DNA of 64,000 nt from Mesorhizobium sp. WSM4313. GTDB lineage: Bacteria > Pseudomonadota > Alphaproteobacteria > Rhizobiales > Rhizobiaceae. Positions 9,073 to 17,324 of this stretch are shown piece by piece. The position numbers and the translations under genes were made by a program. The number at the start of each line of letters is the position of its first letter. The first letter of the stretch is position 1. Where the stretch lies: assembly GCF_002294725.1 (NCBI RefSeq), contig NZ_NSFT01000002.1, positions 62,001-126,000 of the forward strand. The letters are read 5' to 3'. The notes beneath the pieces were generated by a model. The model did no database searches. It saw nothing but the letters and a program-made list of their open reading frames with translations, and had not been told where the DNA came from.

Positions 9073-9537
9073 TCAGTTCTTTTTGACGGTTGAGGTCACC
9101 GACTGAATGACTTCGGTCGCCATCTTGAACTGCGCGGGACGGTCCGTGATTCCATGCCGCTTGGCGATCCAGTCGAAATCGCTGTAGGCGGCGTAAACCG
9201 AGCCATCCGCGGTCTGGTAGACAAGCACGCGCACAGGCCAGTCGAGCCCGGCCTCGGGATTGGACGTGATGAAGGTCGTGCCGAGCGCAGGATTGCCGAA
9301 CATCACCAGACGCGACGGCTTGACGTCATTACCAGCCTTGTTGCCGAGCTTTGCCTGGTCGATGACGCCAAAAAACATGAGGCCTTTCTTGAGAACGTCC
9401 TTCTTGATGCGGGCGACGGTCTCGGCGACCGAGTAGTCGCTCTTCACCGTGACGACGCCGTCCGAGGCGGCGGCAGGAATGATGACCGTCATCAGCATGG
9501 CGGCGCCTGCAAGCAGAGTTTTGAGTTGGTTGGTCAT
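9073..9537 (-). CDS. Exported DUF302-domain protein
   Basis: 154 residues. A Sec signal peptide (LKTLLAGAAMLMTVIIPAAAS) is followed by a DUF302 domain: SDYSVAETVARIKKDVLKKG, then the IDQAKLGNKAGNDV segment, FGNP, and PVRVLVYQTADGSVYAAYSD. DUF302 proteins are small, probably periplasmic and of unknown biochemistry. A strong GGAGAC ribosome site precedes the ATG at 9537. The MFS transporter gene ends 42 bp upstream, so the two may form one transcript. Confidence 0.85.
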   Translation of the reverse strand: MTNQLKTLLAGAAMLMTVIIPAAASDGVVTVKSDYSVAETVARIKKDVLKKGLMFFGVIDQAKLGNKAGNDVKPSRLVMFGNPALGTTFITSNPEAGLDWPVRVLVYQTADGSVYAAYSDFDWIAKRHGITDRPAQFKMATEVIQSVTSTVKKN

Positions 9538-9579
9538 GTCGGTCTCCTTGGTTGGATAACTAAGTTTGGATTTCAGGTC

Positions 9580-10782
9580 TCAGGCCTTGGGCGTTCGCAG
9601 CACGCGCGCGATCGCGATCGCGCCGGCGAGAACCGCCGCCAGCACGACCACACATGCGGTCCAGCCGACACGGTCGTAGATCTGTCCGATGAGGAAGCTG
9701 CCAGCGAGCCCGCCGCCGTAGTAGGACGCGAGATAAATGCCGCTTGCGGCAGCGCGATCGCGCGACGCAGTCCGGCTGACATGTCCCGTGGCTATGGCCT
9801 GAGCCAGGAAGGTGCCGACGGCAACCAGGGTCATTCCGGCAAGAACGATCGGAAGACTGGGTAAAAGCAGCAGAAGCAAGCCGACGATCGCCAGCGCAAG
9901 CGTTGCCCCAATCCCTCCCCTTGGGCCAAAGCCCGCCGCGACTCGGCCGGCAAGCGGGGTCGTCAGCATCGATGGCAGGAAGACGAAATAGACGGCGCCC
10001 AAGGCCATCGGCGTGAGCGAAAGCGGCACCGCAACGAGCTGGAAATTCACGTAGGTGAACGTGCCGATAAAGACGAACAGGATCAGGAAGCCGATCGAAA
10101 AACAGGCCCGCAGTTCGACGTTCCGCAACGGCGCTTTCCAGGCGGCGCGGACAGGCTGGCCGTCCAGGTCTGCGCGCATCATTGCCGAGGTCTTCTGCAG
10201 CGTGAACCAGACAAGAGCCGCGCCAAACAGATTGAGGGCGGCGAAGGTCAGGAAGTTGGTGGAGATGCCAAACATGTCGGCGACGGCCGCCGACATCAGC
10301 CGGCCGAAAAAGTTGCTGGCAACATTGCCGGTCACATAAGCGGCAAGCGCGCTCGTGGTCTGCCGGGCGGAAAAATGCTCCGCCAGGTAGGCCATGGTGA
10401 GCGTGAACGCGGTCGACATGCAAAGGCCTTGCGCTACGCGCAGCAGGGCGAAGACCACAATATTGTCCGTCTGCGAAAGCAGCGTCGTCGGGATCGCCAG
10501 GATGGCCAGGCTGATCCAGATGCCATTGCGGCGATCGATGCTGCGCCCGAAGAGAGCGATGGCGACACCGGCCACCGCCATGCCGAAGGTGCTGGCGTTG
10601 ACGGCGAAGCCCATGGTTGCGCGGCTGACCCCGAATTTTGTCACCAGTGAAGGCAGGATGGCCTGGGTGGCGAACAGGTCGACGAGCGTGAGGAACGCGA
10701 TCAATGCGATCAGGCCGAAGCGCCAGCTGTCCGCGGCAACCATGCGAAGCCGCGTCGGTTCGGAATGTTCACTGGTCGTCAT
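9580..10782 (-). CDS. MFS transporter, probable drug or metabolite exporter
   Basis: 400 residues with about 12 hydrophobic segments in two six-helix halves. The first half has TKFGVSRATMGFAVNASTFG and, in the helix 2-3 loop, FGRSIDRRNGIW, the MFS cytoplasmic-loop signature. The cytosolic central linker includes QKTSAMMRADLDGQP. GGAG precedes the ATG at 10782. It lies between the cupin gene (89 bp upstream) and the DUF302 gene on the same strand. The substrate cannot be told from sequence. Confidence 0.87.
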   Translation of the reverse strand: MTTSEHSEPTRLRMVAADSWRFGLIALIAFLTLVDLFATQAILPSLVTKFGVSRATMGFAVNASTFGMAVAGVAIALFGRSIDRRNGIWISLAILAIPTTLLSQTDNIVVFALLRVAQGLCMSTAFTLTMAYLAEHFSARQTTSALAAYVTGNVASNFFGRLMSAAVADMFGISTNFLTFAALNLFGAALVWFTLQKTSAMMRADLDGQPVRAAWKAPLRNVELRACFSIGFLILFVFIGTFTYVNFQLVAVPLSLTPMALGAVYFVFLPSMLTTPLAGRVAAGFGPRGGIGATLALAIVGLLLLLLPSLPIVLAGMTLVAVGTFLAQAIATGHVSRTASRDRAAASGIYLASYYGGGLAGSFLIGQIYDRVGWTACVVVLAAVLAGAIAIARVLRTPKA

Positions 10783-10871
10783 GGCGGGCTCCGTTGCCAG
10801 GTCCTCGGGCGTCGCCCGAGGACAGGTTTTTGGTTTCTAACGCCTGGGATTTCTTCACCGCGACGAGCGGC

Positions 10872-11372
10872 TCACATCATGTGGTCTTCGTGCATTGCCG
10901 GCGGCAGAACGTCGGCGGAATAGAGGACGGCCGGCACCTTGCCGTTGTTCTTCCACCAGTGGGCGAGCTGGCCGAACTCGGCAGTCACGTCGCCCGCCGG
11001 ATGTTCGATCCCGACCTTGCATGTGCTGCGGTATTCTGTGATCGAGCCCTCGACGACCAGAATGTTTGCCGGGCGGACATTGTGCTCATGCCACGGCACG
11101 ACGCCGCCGGGCTGAACGACGAGCTTGCGAAGGCGCAGCATGTTGCCTTTCCAGGCTTCGCCCTTGCTGCTCAGATCGATTGCTGAAAGCACCGTGTCGG
11201 TCACGCCGACGGGCTTGCTCGGATGTTCCTGGATGTCCGTGGTGGCGGCCTGGCCGGCGGGGCAGTCGCCGGCGAAAACCGGGGCCACTGAAAACGCGGC
11301 GGTCGCGGTGAGAAGTCCGAGTGTCAGCGCCAGCTTCAGCGGCACCCGCAATGCAATAGTCTTGGAAGCCAT
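10872..11372 (-). CDS. Exported cupin-domain protein
   Basis: From the Met at 11372 (AGGAG just upstream; the frame opens nine codons earlier without such a site) the protein has about 166 residues. The signal peptide (LKLALTLGLLTATAAFSVAPV) is followed by a single cupin barrel with VVPWHEHNVRPANILVVEGS, an approximate cupin metal-binding motif with two His and a Glu, and late hydrophobic strands ending in AMHEDHMM, a His/Met-rich tail. Single-domain cupins bind a metal in the barrel; the substrate is unknown. Minus strand, with the MFS gene following. Confidence 0.82.
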   Translation of the reverse strand: MASKTIALRVPLKLALTLGLLTATAAFSVAPVFAGDCPAGQAATTDIQEHPSKPVGVTDTVLSAIDLSSKGEAWKGNMLRLRKLVVQPGGVVPWHEHNVRPANILVVEGSITEYRSTCKVGIEHPAGDVTAEFGQLAHWWKNNGKVPAVLYSADVLPPAMHEDHMM

Positions 11373-11561
11373 GTCTAGTTCTCCTTTGTCGGTGCCCAAT
11401 CGCGGAAGCGGGGCATAGGAGGAGAGTGACGGTAGCCTCGAAAAAAGAGAAATGCTGACTGGCTCTTAATTCGATACCTGAAAACTATGGTGGACGACCG
11501 CACCAACGCGACTGTCCCGCCACGACATTTAATCGCGGCGTTAGGCTTCACTTCGAAAATG

Positions 11562-12476
11562 CTATGCAGCACTCTTCCTTACCGACAGATCGATGCCACT
11601 TTCCGGCCAGCTGTGCGCCTTGACGCTGTTCACGAAGGTCGACGTCGCCGGCGAGAAGCGGCGCCCAGCAACCACAACGAGGGAGACTTCGCGCCAGACT
11701 TCAGGATCGACGACTGGCCTGATCTGCAATCCCGGGATGACGGCGCTGAATTCCGGGATGAAGCAGATTCCCAGCCCGCCTGAGACCATGTTTTGAATCC
11801 AGTCTTCGCGTTCGCTGGCGTAGGAGATCCTGAGCTTTACGCCGCGTTCGTTGCAGAGGCCGGCAAGATAATCCCGATACTCGCAATTCAGGCGTCTGAG
11901 ATAGTTCTCGCCGTCGAGTTCCGAGATGGCAACATTGTCGTTGCGAGCCAGCCGATGCCCGTTGGGGAACGCGAGGACGAACCGTTCGCGATAAAGCGGG
12001 GTGACGTCGAAGCGCTCAGGAAAACTGTTGCTGGACGCCATGATGGCGACATCGATCTCACCGGCTTCCAAGAGTTGCGAAAGGGAAGCCGGAACGCCCT
12101 CCACCAGCTGCAGCTGGATGCCCTGCTGGCGCCTGTTGAAATCCGTCAACAGACCGGTAAATCGGCGCGGGCCGATTGTGCACATCACCCCGACCTTGAG
12201 ATTTGCGTTTTCCAGGCAGAGGAATTTCGACGCTTCCTGGCGCACGCCGCTCACCTCATCGAGAATCTGCTGGAACCGCGGGCGCAACAAGGCACCGAGA
12301 TCCGTGAGGTGCGTCAGGTTTCGCTCGCGGCGAAACAACAGGCCGCCGACCTCATCCTCGAGCTGCTGGATGGCGCGCGACAGCGCCGGCTGTGTAACAT
12401 TGCACTTCTCGCCCGCGCGCGTGAAATTCCGGGTCTCGCAAACGGCCAGGAAGTAGCGGATGTGGTGGATGTCCAT
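11562..12476 (-). CDS. LysR-family transcriptional regulator
   Basis: 304 residues. N-terminal MDIHHIRYFLAVCETRNFTR and CNVTQPALSRAIQQLEDEVG; a substrate-binding domain completes the protein. GAGGG precedes the ATG at 12476. It is the third member here of the same subfamily as 1352 and 8094. It is on the same strand as the downstream cupin-MFS-DUF302 genes (189-bp gap), so it is not divergent from an obvious target. Confidence 0.9.
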   Translation of the reverse strand: MDIHHIRYFLAVCETRNFTRAGEKCNVTQPALSRAIQQLEDEVGGLLFRRERNLTHLTDLGALLRPRFQQILDEVSGVRQEASKFLCLENANLKVGVMCTIGPRRFTGLLTDFNRRQQGIQLQLVEGVPASLSQLLEAGEIDVAIMASSNSFPERFDVTPLYRERFVLAFPNGHRLARNDNVAISELDGENYLRRLNCEYRDYLAGLCNERGVKLRISYASEREDWIQNMVSGGLGICFIPEFSAVIPGLQIRPVVDPEVWREVSLVVVAGRRFSPATSTFVNSVKAHSWPESGIDLSVRKSAA

Positions 12477-12643
12477 GCCTATCGTCCCTCAGCTGCATAG
12501 ATGCATTTGCATGCTCGAAGACTGCCGCAATGGATCGGATCATGCCAATGCGCGGGGGCTATAAAGTCGATAGCGTTTCGTCATACGACGATGGCGGGCC
12601 AAGGCCCGCCATCCAATCCAGTCGCAGCTGACACTGAGGGCTA

Positions 12644-12919
12644 TCAGCTGTGATGACCCAGGGCAAAAAGCCGGGCGCAGAACTGAGCATGCGGCTTGCT
12701 CATGGCGGCGTCATTGCATTCCTTCATCATTGAGGCCTGCATCGCCTTCGGTGTGGCTTTCCATGCCATCTCGAAATCGGCACTCGACTTCATCGTCTTC
12801 AAGCCCGAATCAGTGAAGAAGGGCTGCATGTTCGATGGCTCGTCTAGGACGCCGGCGAAGGCCACCCCGCCAATAACCGAAAGGGCGAAAGCGCCAAAGC
12901 AGATAGCTTTGATATTCAT
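12644..12919 (-). CDS. Small exported protein of unknown function, paralogue of 13109-13387
   Basis: 91 residues: a Sec signal peptide (ICFGAFALSVIGGVAFAG) and a mature part of about 68 residues with the pattern F-[YF]-TD-x2-[LM]-KTMK-x5-F-x2-AW-x-[AM]-PK...M-x-K-x-CNDxA-x-SK-x-HAQFCA-x2-[FM]-ALG. There are two Cys (CNDAA and FCARL), spaced to form one disulfide. AGAAGG-type ribosome site upstream. The gene 189 bp upstream on the same strand encodes a paralogue with the same pattern, a local duplication. I do not recognise a named family. Confidence 0.72.
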   Translation of the reverse strand: MNIKAICFGAFALSVIGGVAFAGVLDEPSNMQPFFTDSGLKTMKSSADFEMAWKATPKAMQASMMKECNDAAMSKPHAQFCARLFALGHHS

Positions 12920-13108
12920 GGTGAGAACCTTCTCTGGAGTTGTGCAATCGCCATTTTGACGACTGCGCTGGTGACTGGCGGCTTTTGGAACTCTATTGTT
13001 CCATCTTGCCGAGGTGGACTTTGCTTCATCCGGCGCTCAACTCGCCAATGCCGTCTGCGAATGAAGTTTATGCCGGCTCCGTATTCCAAGGGCGCTTTGC
13101 GAGCACCG

Positions 13109-13387
13109 CTAATTGGTTCCGCCCAAAGCAAGCATGTTGGCGCAGAATTGGGCGTGGGACTTGCTCGTTGCCGGGTCGTTACACGCCTTGGTCATCTTGA
13201 CCCGGTCATGCTTCGGCATGGCGAACCAGGCCTTCTTGAACCCAGCCATCGGTTTCATCGTCTTCATCGTGGCGTCCGTATAGAACGTCGGCAATTCGGC
13301 GAGGTCGCTGAACGGGTCGGCTGAAGCTGGGCTCGCACCAAGACCAATTGTAAGCGCAGCCACACAGGCCAATTGTCTTTTCATCAT
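13109..13387 (-). CDS. Small exported protein of unknown function, paralogue of 12644-12919
   Basis: About 92 residues from the ATG at 13387 (AGGAG just upstream; an adjacent ATG at 13384 is equally possible, and the frame continues upstream without a site). Signal peptide LACVAALTIGLGASPASADP, then TFYTDATMKTMKPMAGFKKA, MPKHDRVKMTKACNDPATSK and HAQFCANMLALGG. The two Cys and all conserved positions match the gene at 12644. Exported, probably periplasmic; function unknown. Confidence 0.7.
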   Translation of the reverse strand: MMKRQLACVAALTIGLGASPASADPFSDLAELPTFYTDATMKTMKPMAGFKKAWFAMPKHDRVKMTKACNDPATSKSHAQFCANMLALGGTN

Positions 13388-13600
13388 CCGTCTCCTGTTC
13401 CAGGCCGCCGTTCTGGCAGCGGCTCCAGCCAAGCGATGCCCATCGCCCCGGATCGGGATGAAGAGTGCGGTGCGTGAAGACCGGCAGCCAATGCAATCTG
13501 CCTATGGACTTCATGCCACCTCGGCATTTCGGCTGGTCAAGAAGATGCGGCAGTCTCTCCCCAGTCGTCTTGGTGACGATCTTGGGAGGGAGACCAAACC

Positions 13601-14458
13601 ATGCTTGCTCAGTCCGCAATGCAAAGAGACCAACCCACCATCTCAGTGGCGGATCTTAGTGTAGAAGACCGGACGATCGAAATCGTGCTGGCAAACGACG
13701 CACATGGTGCTTTTGTCTGGGGCGTGCTCGATCGCCTGCTGGACGAGGCCAACTCCAGCGTGAGTGGCGTTACCGCGTCGGGCTTTACAGCAATGCAGGC
13801 GGCGGTCTTCGTCTATGGCTTAAGCGTCGGCGGCAGGCGCGGCGCACGCACGGCACTTGCCAACTTCTGGCGGCGCGTCAGCCATGCCTCGATGTTCGCC
13901 ATCGACAGAACGAGCCTGCTGCGATCGATGCTGGAACAGTCGATCGAGCTCGAGCAGATCAATAACGAAGACTGCCCGGTGAAACTGGGCGTCCTGGCCG
14001 TCAATGCCCGCACCGATGCTGTGAAGATATTTTCCGGTGAGCAGCTGTCGATTGACGCGATCGTGGCAGCAGCGACAGTCCCGTACCTCTCCCAGCCGAT
14101 CGAGATCGACGGCGATACTTATTGGGGGGACGGGGACATCTCGCAATTGCCGTCTGCTCGATCACCGAAAACGAGCCACCGCCTGATCATCGCGGGCAGG
14201 CCTTCGCTGTTCACGACGCTATGTCCGGATCGCAGCTTTTCCTCCACCCATTGCGCGACCAAATGCGCGCCGGTTCATACCATCTTCGACAGTCAATACC
14301 GAGCAGGGGCTGCACTCTTCGTCAGACCCTGGATCGACTGGGGCGAACTGACAGATATGCGTGACAGAGGTCGACAATGTGCCGAAGGCTGGCTTGCGAC
14401 TGATCTTTTCAGCACCGACGAACGCCCGGCCACCGGTTGTCGAACCCAACACATCTAG
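13601..14458 (+). pseudogene. Degenerate patatin-like phospholipase, active site lost and frame disturbed
   Basis: The frame is open for 285 codons and reads HGAFVWGVLDRLLDE near residue 35 and GLSVGGRRGARTALANFWRR near residue 73, recognisable patatin segments. But the Gly-rich oxyanion loop reads ANDAHG instead of GGGAHG, the nucleophile elbow GTSAG is replaced by GVTASGF, and the catalytic DGG is GDGD. At 14124-14129 (six G) the family-like sequence moves to another frame (GHLAIAVCSITENEP, compare the expected GNPA..PL) and returns to the first frame for the C-terminal DMRDRGRQCAEGWLA. So a frameshift pair separates the middle. It is either a decayed gene or a repurposed non-catalytic protein. 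No close link to the intact patatin at 5882. Confidence 0.7.
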
Positions 14459-14515
14459 GCGTCTCCCTCCCGCCTAGCCGCGCCTGCATCGCATACTCCC
14501 GAACGCAGGTGCCAA

Positions 14516-14545
14516 GCCCTCCGGTGCCCCGCCGGAGGGCTTTTT
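14516..14545 (+). terminator. Rho-independent terminator
   Basis: A nine-base-pair GC stem, GCCCTCCGG paired with CCGGAGGGC, with loop TGCCCCG and a following run of five T. It ends the transcript through the degenerate patatin gene and isolates the bufferin operon that starts at 14690. Confidence 0.88.
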
Positions 14546-14689
14546 CGCGCCGAGCTCCTGAACATAGTGGCCGCGTATCAATTCCATGCCGAGACAGCAT
14601 TTCAGCTCGGCGCCACGATCGGAGAGACTGATCTGCAGACGGGCCTAAGGCCGGTCTTTCCCTCGAAACGCCAACCAGGAGACAAGTCT

Positions 14690-14959
14690 GTGATCAACAC
14701 TAAGACCCTTATCGGATCGGCCCTCGCGGCTGCCACCACGCTCGCCGCGACGGCGGCATACAGCGGCCCCGCCGCCAAGCCCGGCTTCGCCTTCGAGAAA
14801 TGCTACGGCGTGGTCAAGGCCGGCCAGAACGACTGCCAGACCGCGACGCATTCCTGCGCCGGCACCGCGACCACCGACAACCAGCCGGATTCCTGGCTCT
14901 ACGTGCCCGCCGGCAGCTGCGCCAAGATCGCGGGCGGCAGCGACAAGCCGAAAGCCTAG
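14690..14959 (+). CDS. bufA: Bufferin precursor protein, DUF2282 family (BufA1-like)
   Basis: 89 residues from a GTG at 14690, with AGGAG eight bases upstream. A Sec signal peptide ([20 protein letters not shown]) is followed by the DUF2282 core: [39 protein letters not shown]. The four Cys are at about residues 38, 49, 56 and 77, the family's conserved set. DUF2282 proteins are the precursors of bufferins, exported ribosomally made peptides in which a DUF692 enzyme modifies Cys; in studied cases they bind copper and help against copper stress. The enzyme (15003), the DUF2063 partner (16024) and DoxX (16821) follow on the same strand. Metal specificity here is inference. Confidence 0.9.
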   Translation: MINTKTLIGSALAAATTLAATAAYSGPAAKPGFAFEKCYGVVKAGQNDCQTATHSCAGTATTDNQPDSWLYVPAGSCAKIAGGSDKPKA

Positions 14960-15002
14960 CAACTTCCACCTCGAGCCAACCAGACCAGAATGGAGGAGAC
15001 CG

Positions 15003-16037
15003 ATGTCCAGCATGTTTTCACCTCTTGCAATCCCTGCTTCGGCGGGCATTGGTCTTCGCTCGCCTCACATCTCCGAGATGCTGACGCGGCGCCCGTCAGC
15101 TGGCTGGCTCGAGGTCCACGCCGAGAACTACATGGGTGACGGCGCTGGCGTCGAAGCGCTGGAAAGGCTGCGCCAGATCTACCCGCTGTCCGTGCACGGC
15201 GTCGGCTTGTCGCTGGGCAGCGCGCAAGGTCTGGATCGCGATCATCTGGAGCGACTGCGCAAGGTCTGCGACCGCTTCGAGCCCGATCTGGTTTCCGAGC
15301 ATCTCGCCTGGAGTATCGCCGACGGCGCCTATCTCAACGATCTCTTGCCGCTGCGCTACGACGAAGAAGCGCTGGCGATCGTCGCGCGCAACGTCGAGAC
15401 CGTCCAGGAAACTTTGAATCGGCGGGTGCTGATCGAAAATCTGTCTGCCTACGTCGCCTTTGCGGACTCCTCAATGAGCGAGGCCGAGTTTCTGGCCGAG
15501 CTCGTGGTTCGGACCGGCTGCGGTCTGCTGCTCGACGTCAACAACGTCCAGGTCTCGGCACACAATCTGCAATATGACGCCAAGGCCTTCATCGATGCGC
15601 TGCCGGCAGAGGCGATCGGCGAAATCCACCTTGCCGGCCATGCGACCAACCACGTCGGCGCCGACACCGTGCTCATCGACGACCATGGCTCGCGCGTGCC
15701 TCCCGTCGTCTGGGCGCTCTATCAGCATGCCATAGACCGGCTTGGCCCGCGGCCAACCTTGATCGAGTGGGACACCGACGTTCCCATCCTCGACGTGCTG
15801 CTGGGTGAAGCGATGTGGGCCGACATGCTGACCGCGTCGATCATGTTCAACCGCAAGCAAGCTGCGCGACGCGAGCAAACGACCAAAACGCGAGCGACGC
15901 CGATCCACCTTTCTGTCCACAGCGAAACGACGACCAGCATGCCCGTCCTAGCGGCGTTCGCCGCTGCCAGATGCGCCAGGCCGTGCATGTCCGTGGCGCT
16001 TGTCTCAATCGAGGAGGAATACCATGCTGCCGCTTGA
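15003..16037 (+). CDS. bufB: Bufferin-modifying multinuclear non-haem iron oxidative enzyme (DUF692/MNIO, BufB-like)
   Basis: 344 residues, GGAGGAG before the ATG. A TIM-barrel DUF692 protein with the conserved metal-site residues: WLEVHAENYMGD (Glu41), SVHGVGLSLG (His65), SEHLAWS (Glu99/His100), LIENLSAYV, LDVNNVQVSAHN (Asp179/Asn180, His187), IHLAGH (His209, His213), IDDHG (Asp227/His228) and LIEWD. These enzymes oxidise Cys of the precursor to sulfur heterocycles, with a di- or tri-iron centre. The family usually has about 280-290 residues and ends near WADMLTA; here about 60 further residues, Thr/Arg-rich and then Ala/Cys-rich, run into the next gene with a 14-bp overlap. That tail may be a frameshift product. 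Confidence 0.9.
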   Translation: MSSMFSPLAIPASAGIGLRSPHISEMLTRRPSAGWLEVHAENYMGDGAGVEALERLRQIYPLSVHGVGLSLGSAQGLDRDHLERLRKVCDRFEPDLVSEHLAWSIADGAYLNDLLPLRYDEEALAIVARNVETVQETLNRRVLIENLSAYVAFADSSMSEAEFLAELVVRTGCGLLLDVNNVQVSAHNLQYDAKAFIDALPAEAIGEIHLAGHATNHVGADTVLIDDHGSRVPPVVWALYQHAIDRLGPRPTLIEWDTDVPILDVLLGEAMWADMLTASIMFNRKQAARREQTTKTRATPIHLSVHSETTTSMPVLAAFAAARCARPCMSVALVSIEEEYHAAA

Positions 16038-16809
16038 ACACTTGCAGACCACCATGGCGCGGTCGGTGCTGGCCATGGAGCCGGTCGCCGCCGCAAATAT
16101 GTTGACCGCCGGCAAGGCAGATCCGTTGGCGCGCCTGCGGATTTACCAGAACAACACGCGCAGTTCCCTCACCGCAGCGCTGATGGCGGTGTTTCCCGTG
16201 ACCGTCCGCCTCGTCGACGAACGCTTCTTCCGCTTTGCAGCAAGCGAATTCATTCGGCGGCATCCGCCAGTCGAGTCGCGGCTGGCACGTTATGGCGCCG
16301 GCTTTCCACGCTTCCTGAAAACGATCGACACGTTGTCCGACATGCCAATCGTCGCCGAAACGGCGCGTCTCGAATGGGCCATAGCGGAGGCGCTCGACAC
16401 GGCGTCGCTGCCGCCTCGCAGCCTCGCAGAATATGACAGCACCGATCTTGGGCTGTCACCGGATATACAGCTCCAGCCCTCGCTGCGGTTGATCGTCTCG
16501 CACTGGTCGATCCTGTCGGTATGGATGGCGCATCAACAGGAGACGGCGGTCGACGAAAACATCAGTTGGGCAAGGCGCCCCGAACGCGTGGCGTTGTGGC
16601 GATCGGGGAATTACGTGCGGCTTTTTCTGCTCGACCGCGCGAGCTTCGCGTTCTGGCATTCGCTGAAGCACGGTTTCGGCCTCGAGAATGCCACTGGCCG
16701 CGCCTTGGCGCTCGACCCGGCCTTCGACCTGGTTTCGGCCCTCGTGCGTCTGTTCCGCGACAGGCTCGTCACCGACGTGCGGGTCGCCTCGAATTTCCCC
16801 TCAAACTGA
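16024..16809 (+). CDS. bufC: DUF2063 partner protein of the bufferin system (BufC-like)
   Basis: 261 residues from the ATG at 16024, with AGGAGG six bases upstream, inside the extended 3' end of bufB. The N-terminal DUF2063 domain has LTAGKADPLARLRIYQNNTR, MAVFPVTVRLVDERFFRFA and FIRRHPPVESRLARYGAGFP; a second domain of beta-rich character follows from about residue 140. DUF2063 proteins pair with DUF692 enzymes and are thought to recruit the precursor peptide. Same operon as bufA, bufB and doxX. Confidence 0.88.
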   Translation: MLPLEHLQTTMARSVLAMEPVAAANMLTAGKADPLARLRIYQNNTRSSLTAALMAVFPVTVRLVDERFFRFAASEFIRRHPPVESRLARYGAGFPRFLKTIDTLSDMPIVAETARLEWAIAEALDTASLPPRSLAEYDSTDLGLSPDIQLQPSLRLIVSHWSILSVWMAHQQETAVDENISWARRPERVALWRSGNYVRLFLLDRASFAFWHSLKHGFGLENATGRALALDPAFDLVSALVRLFRDRLVTDVRVASNFPSN

Positions 16810-16820
16810 CGGAGACGGTC

Positions 16821-17297
16821 ATGACCGCAATATCGGAGCAATCCTCGTCCAACCCGGCCGGCCTTGTCGGCCTCTACAGGCGCATCATCAAGCTGCCCGA
16901 ACACATTCCTTTTTCGCTGGTCCAACTCGCAGCTCGCGTGGCGGTGGCACATGTATTCTGGCAATCGGCCCAGAGCAAGCTGGCGTCCTGGCCGGTGACG
17001 CTGCAGTTGTTCGCCAACGAATACAATCTGCCGTTCATCGACCCTTCGATCGCGGCGCCGCTTGCGACGACCGCGGAGCTAACGGGCTCGGTGCTGGTCT
17101 TCTTCGGGCTGTTCTCGCGCCTCGCCGCGCTGATGCTGCTCGGCGTCGTCTCCGTCATTCAGATCTTCGTTTATCCGGAAAACTGGGCGGAGCACCTGCT
17201 GTGGGCCTCGTTGCTGCTCCTCATTCTGACGCGCGGCGCCGGCGTCTTCTCGCTCGACCAGGTCGCCGAGCGAACCCTTTCGGCACCCAAGAAATAG
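16821..17297 (+). CDS. DoxX-family membrane protein of the bufferin operon
   Basis: 158 residues, GGAGACGG before the ATG at 16821, eleven bases after bufC. Four predicted membrane helices, with the DoxX features RVAVAHVFWQSAQSKLASWP in helix 1, ELTGSVLVFFGLFSRLAALM, and GVVSVIQIFVYPENWAEHLL. DoxX proteins are common last members of DUF2282/DUF692/DUF2063 operons (BufD/GigT-like position). Inner membrane; the activity is not firmly known. Confidence 0.88.
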   Translation: MTAISEQSSSNPAGLVGLYRRIIKLPEHIPFSLVQLAARVAVAHVFWQSAQSKLASWPVTLQLFANEYNLPFIDPSIAAPLATTAELTGSVLVFFGLFSRLAALMLLGVVSVIQIFVYPENWAEHLLWASLLLLILTRGAGVFSLDQVAERTLSAPKK

Positions 17298-17324
17298 GCA
17301 TTCCGGCCAAGTTGGAAACGCACG

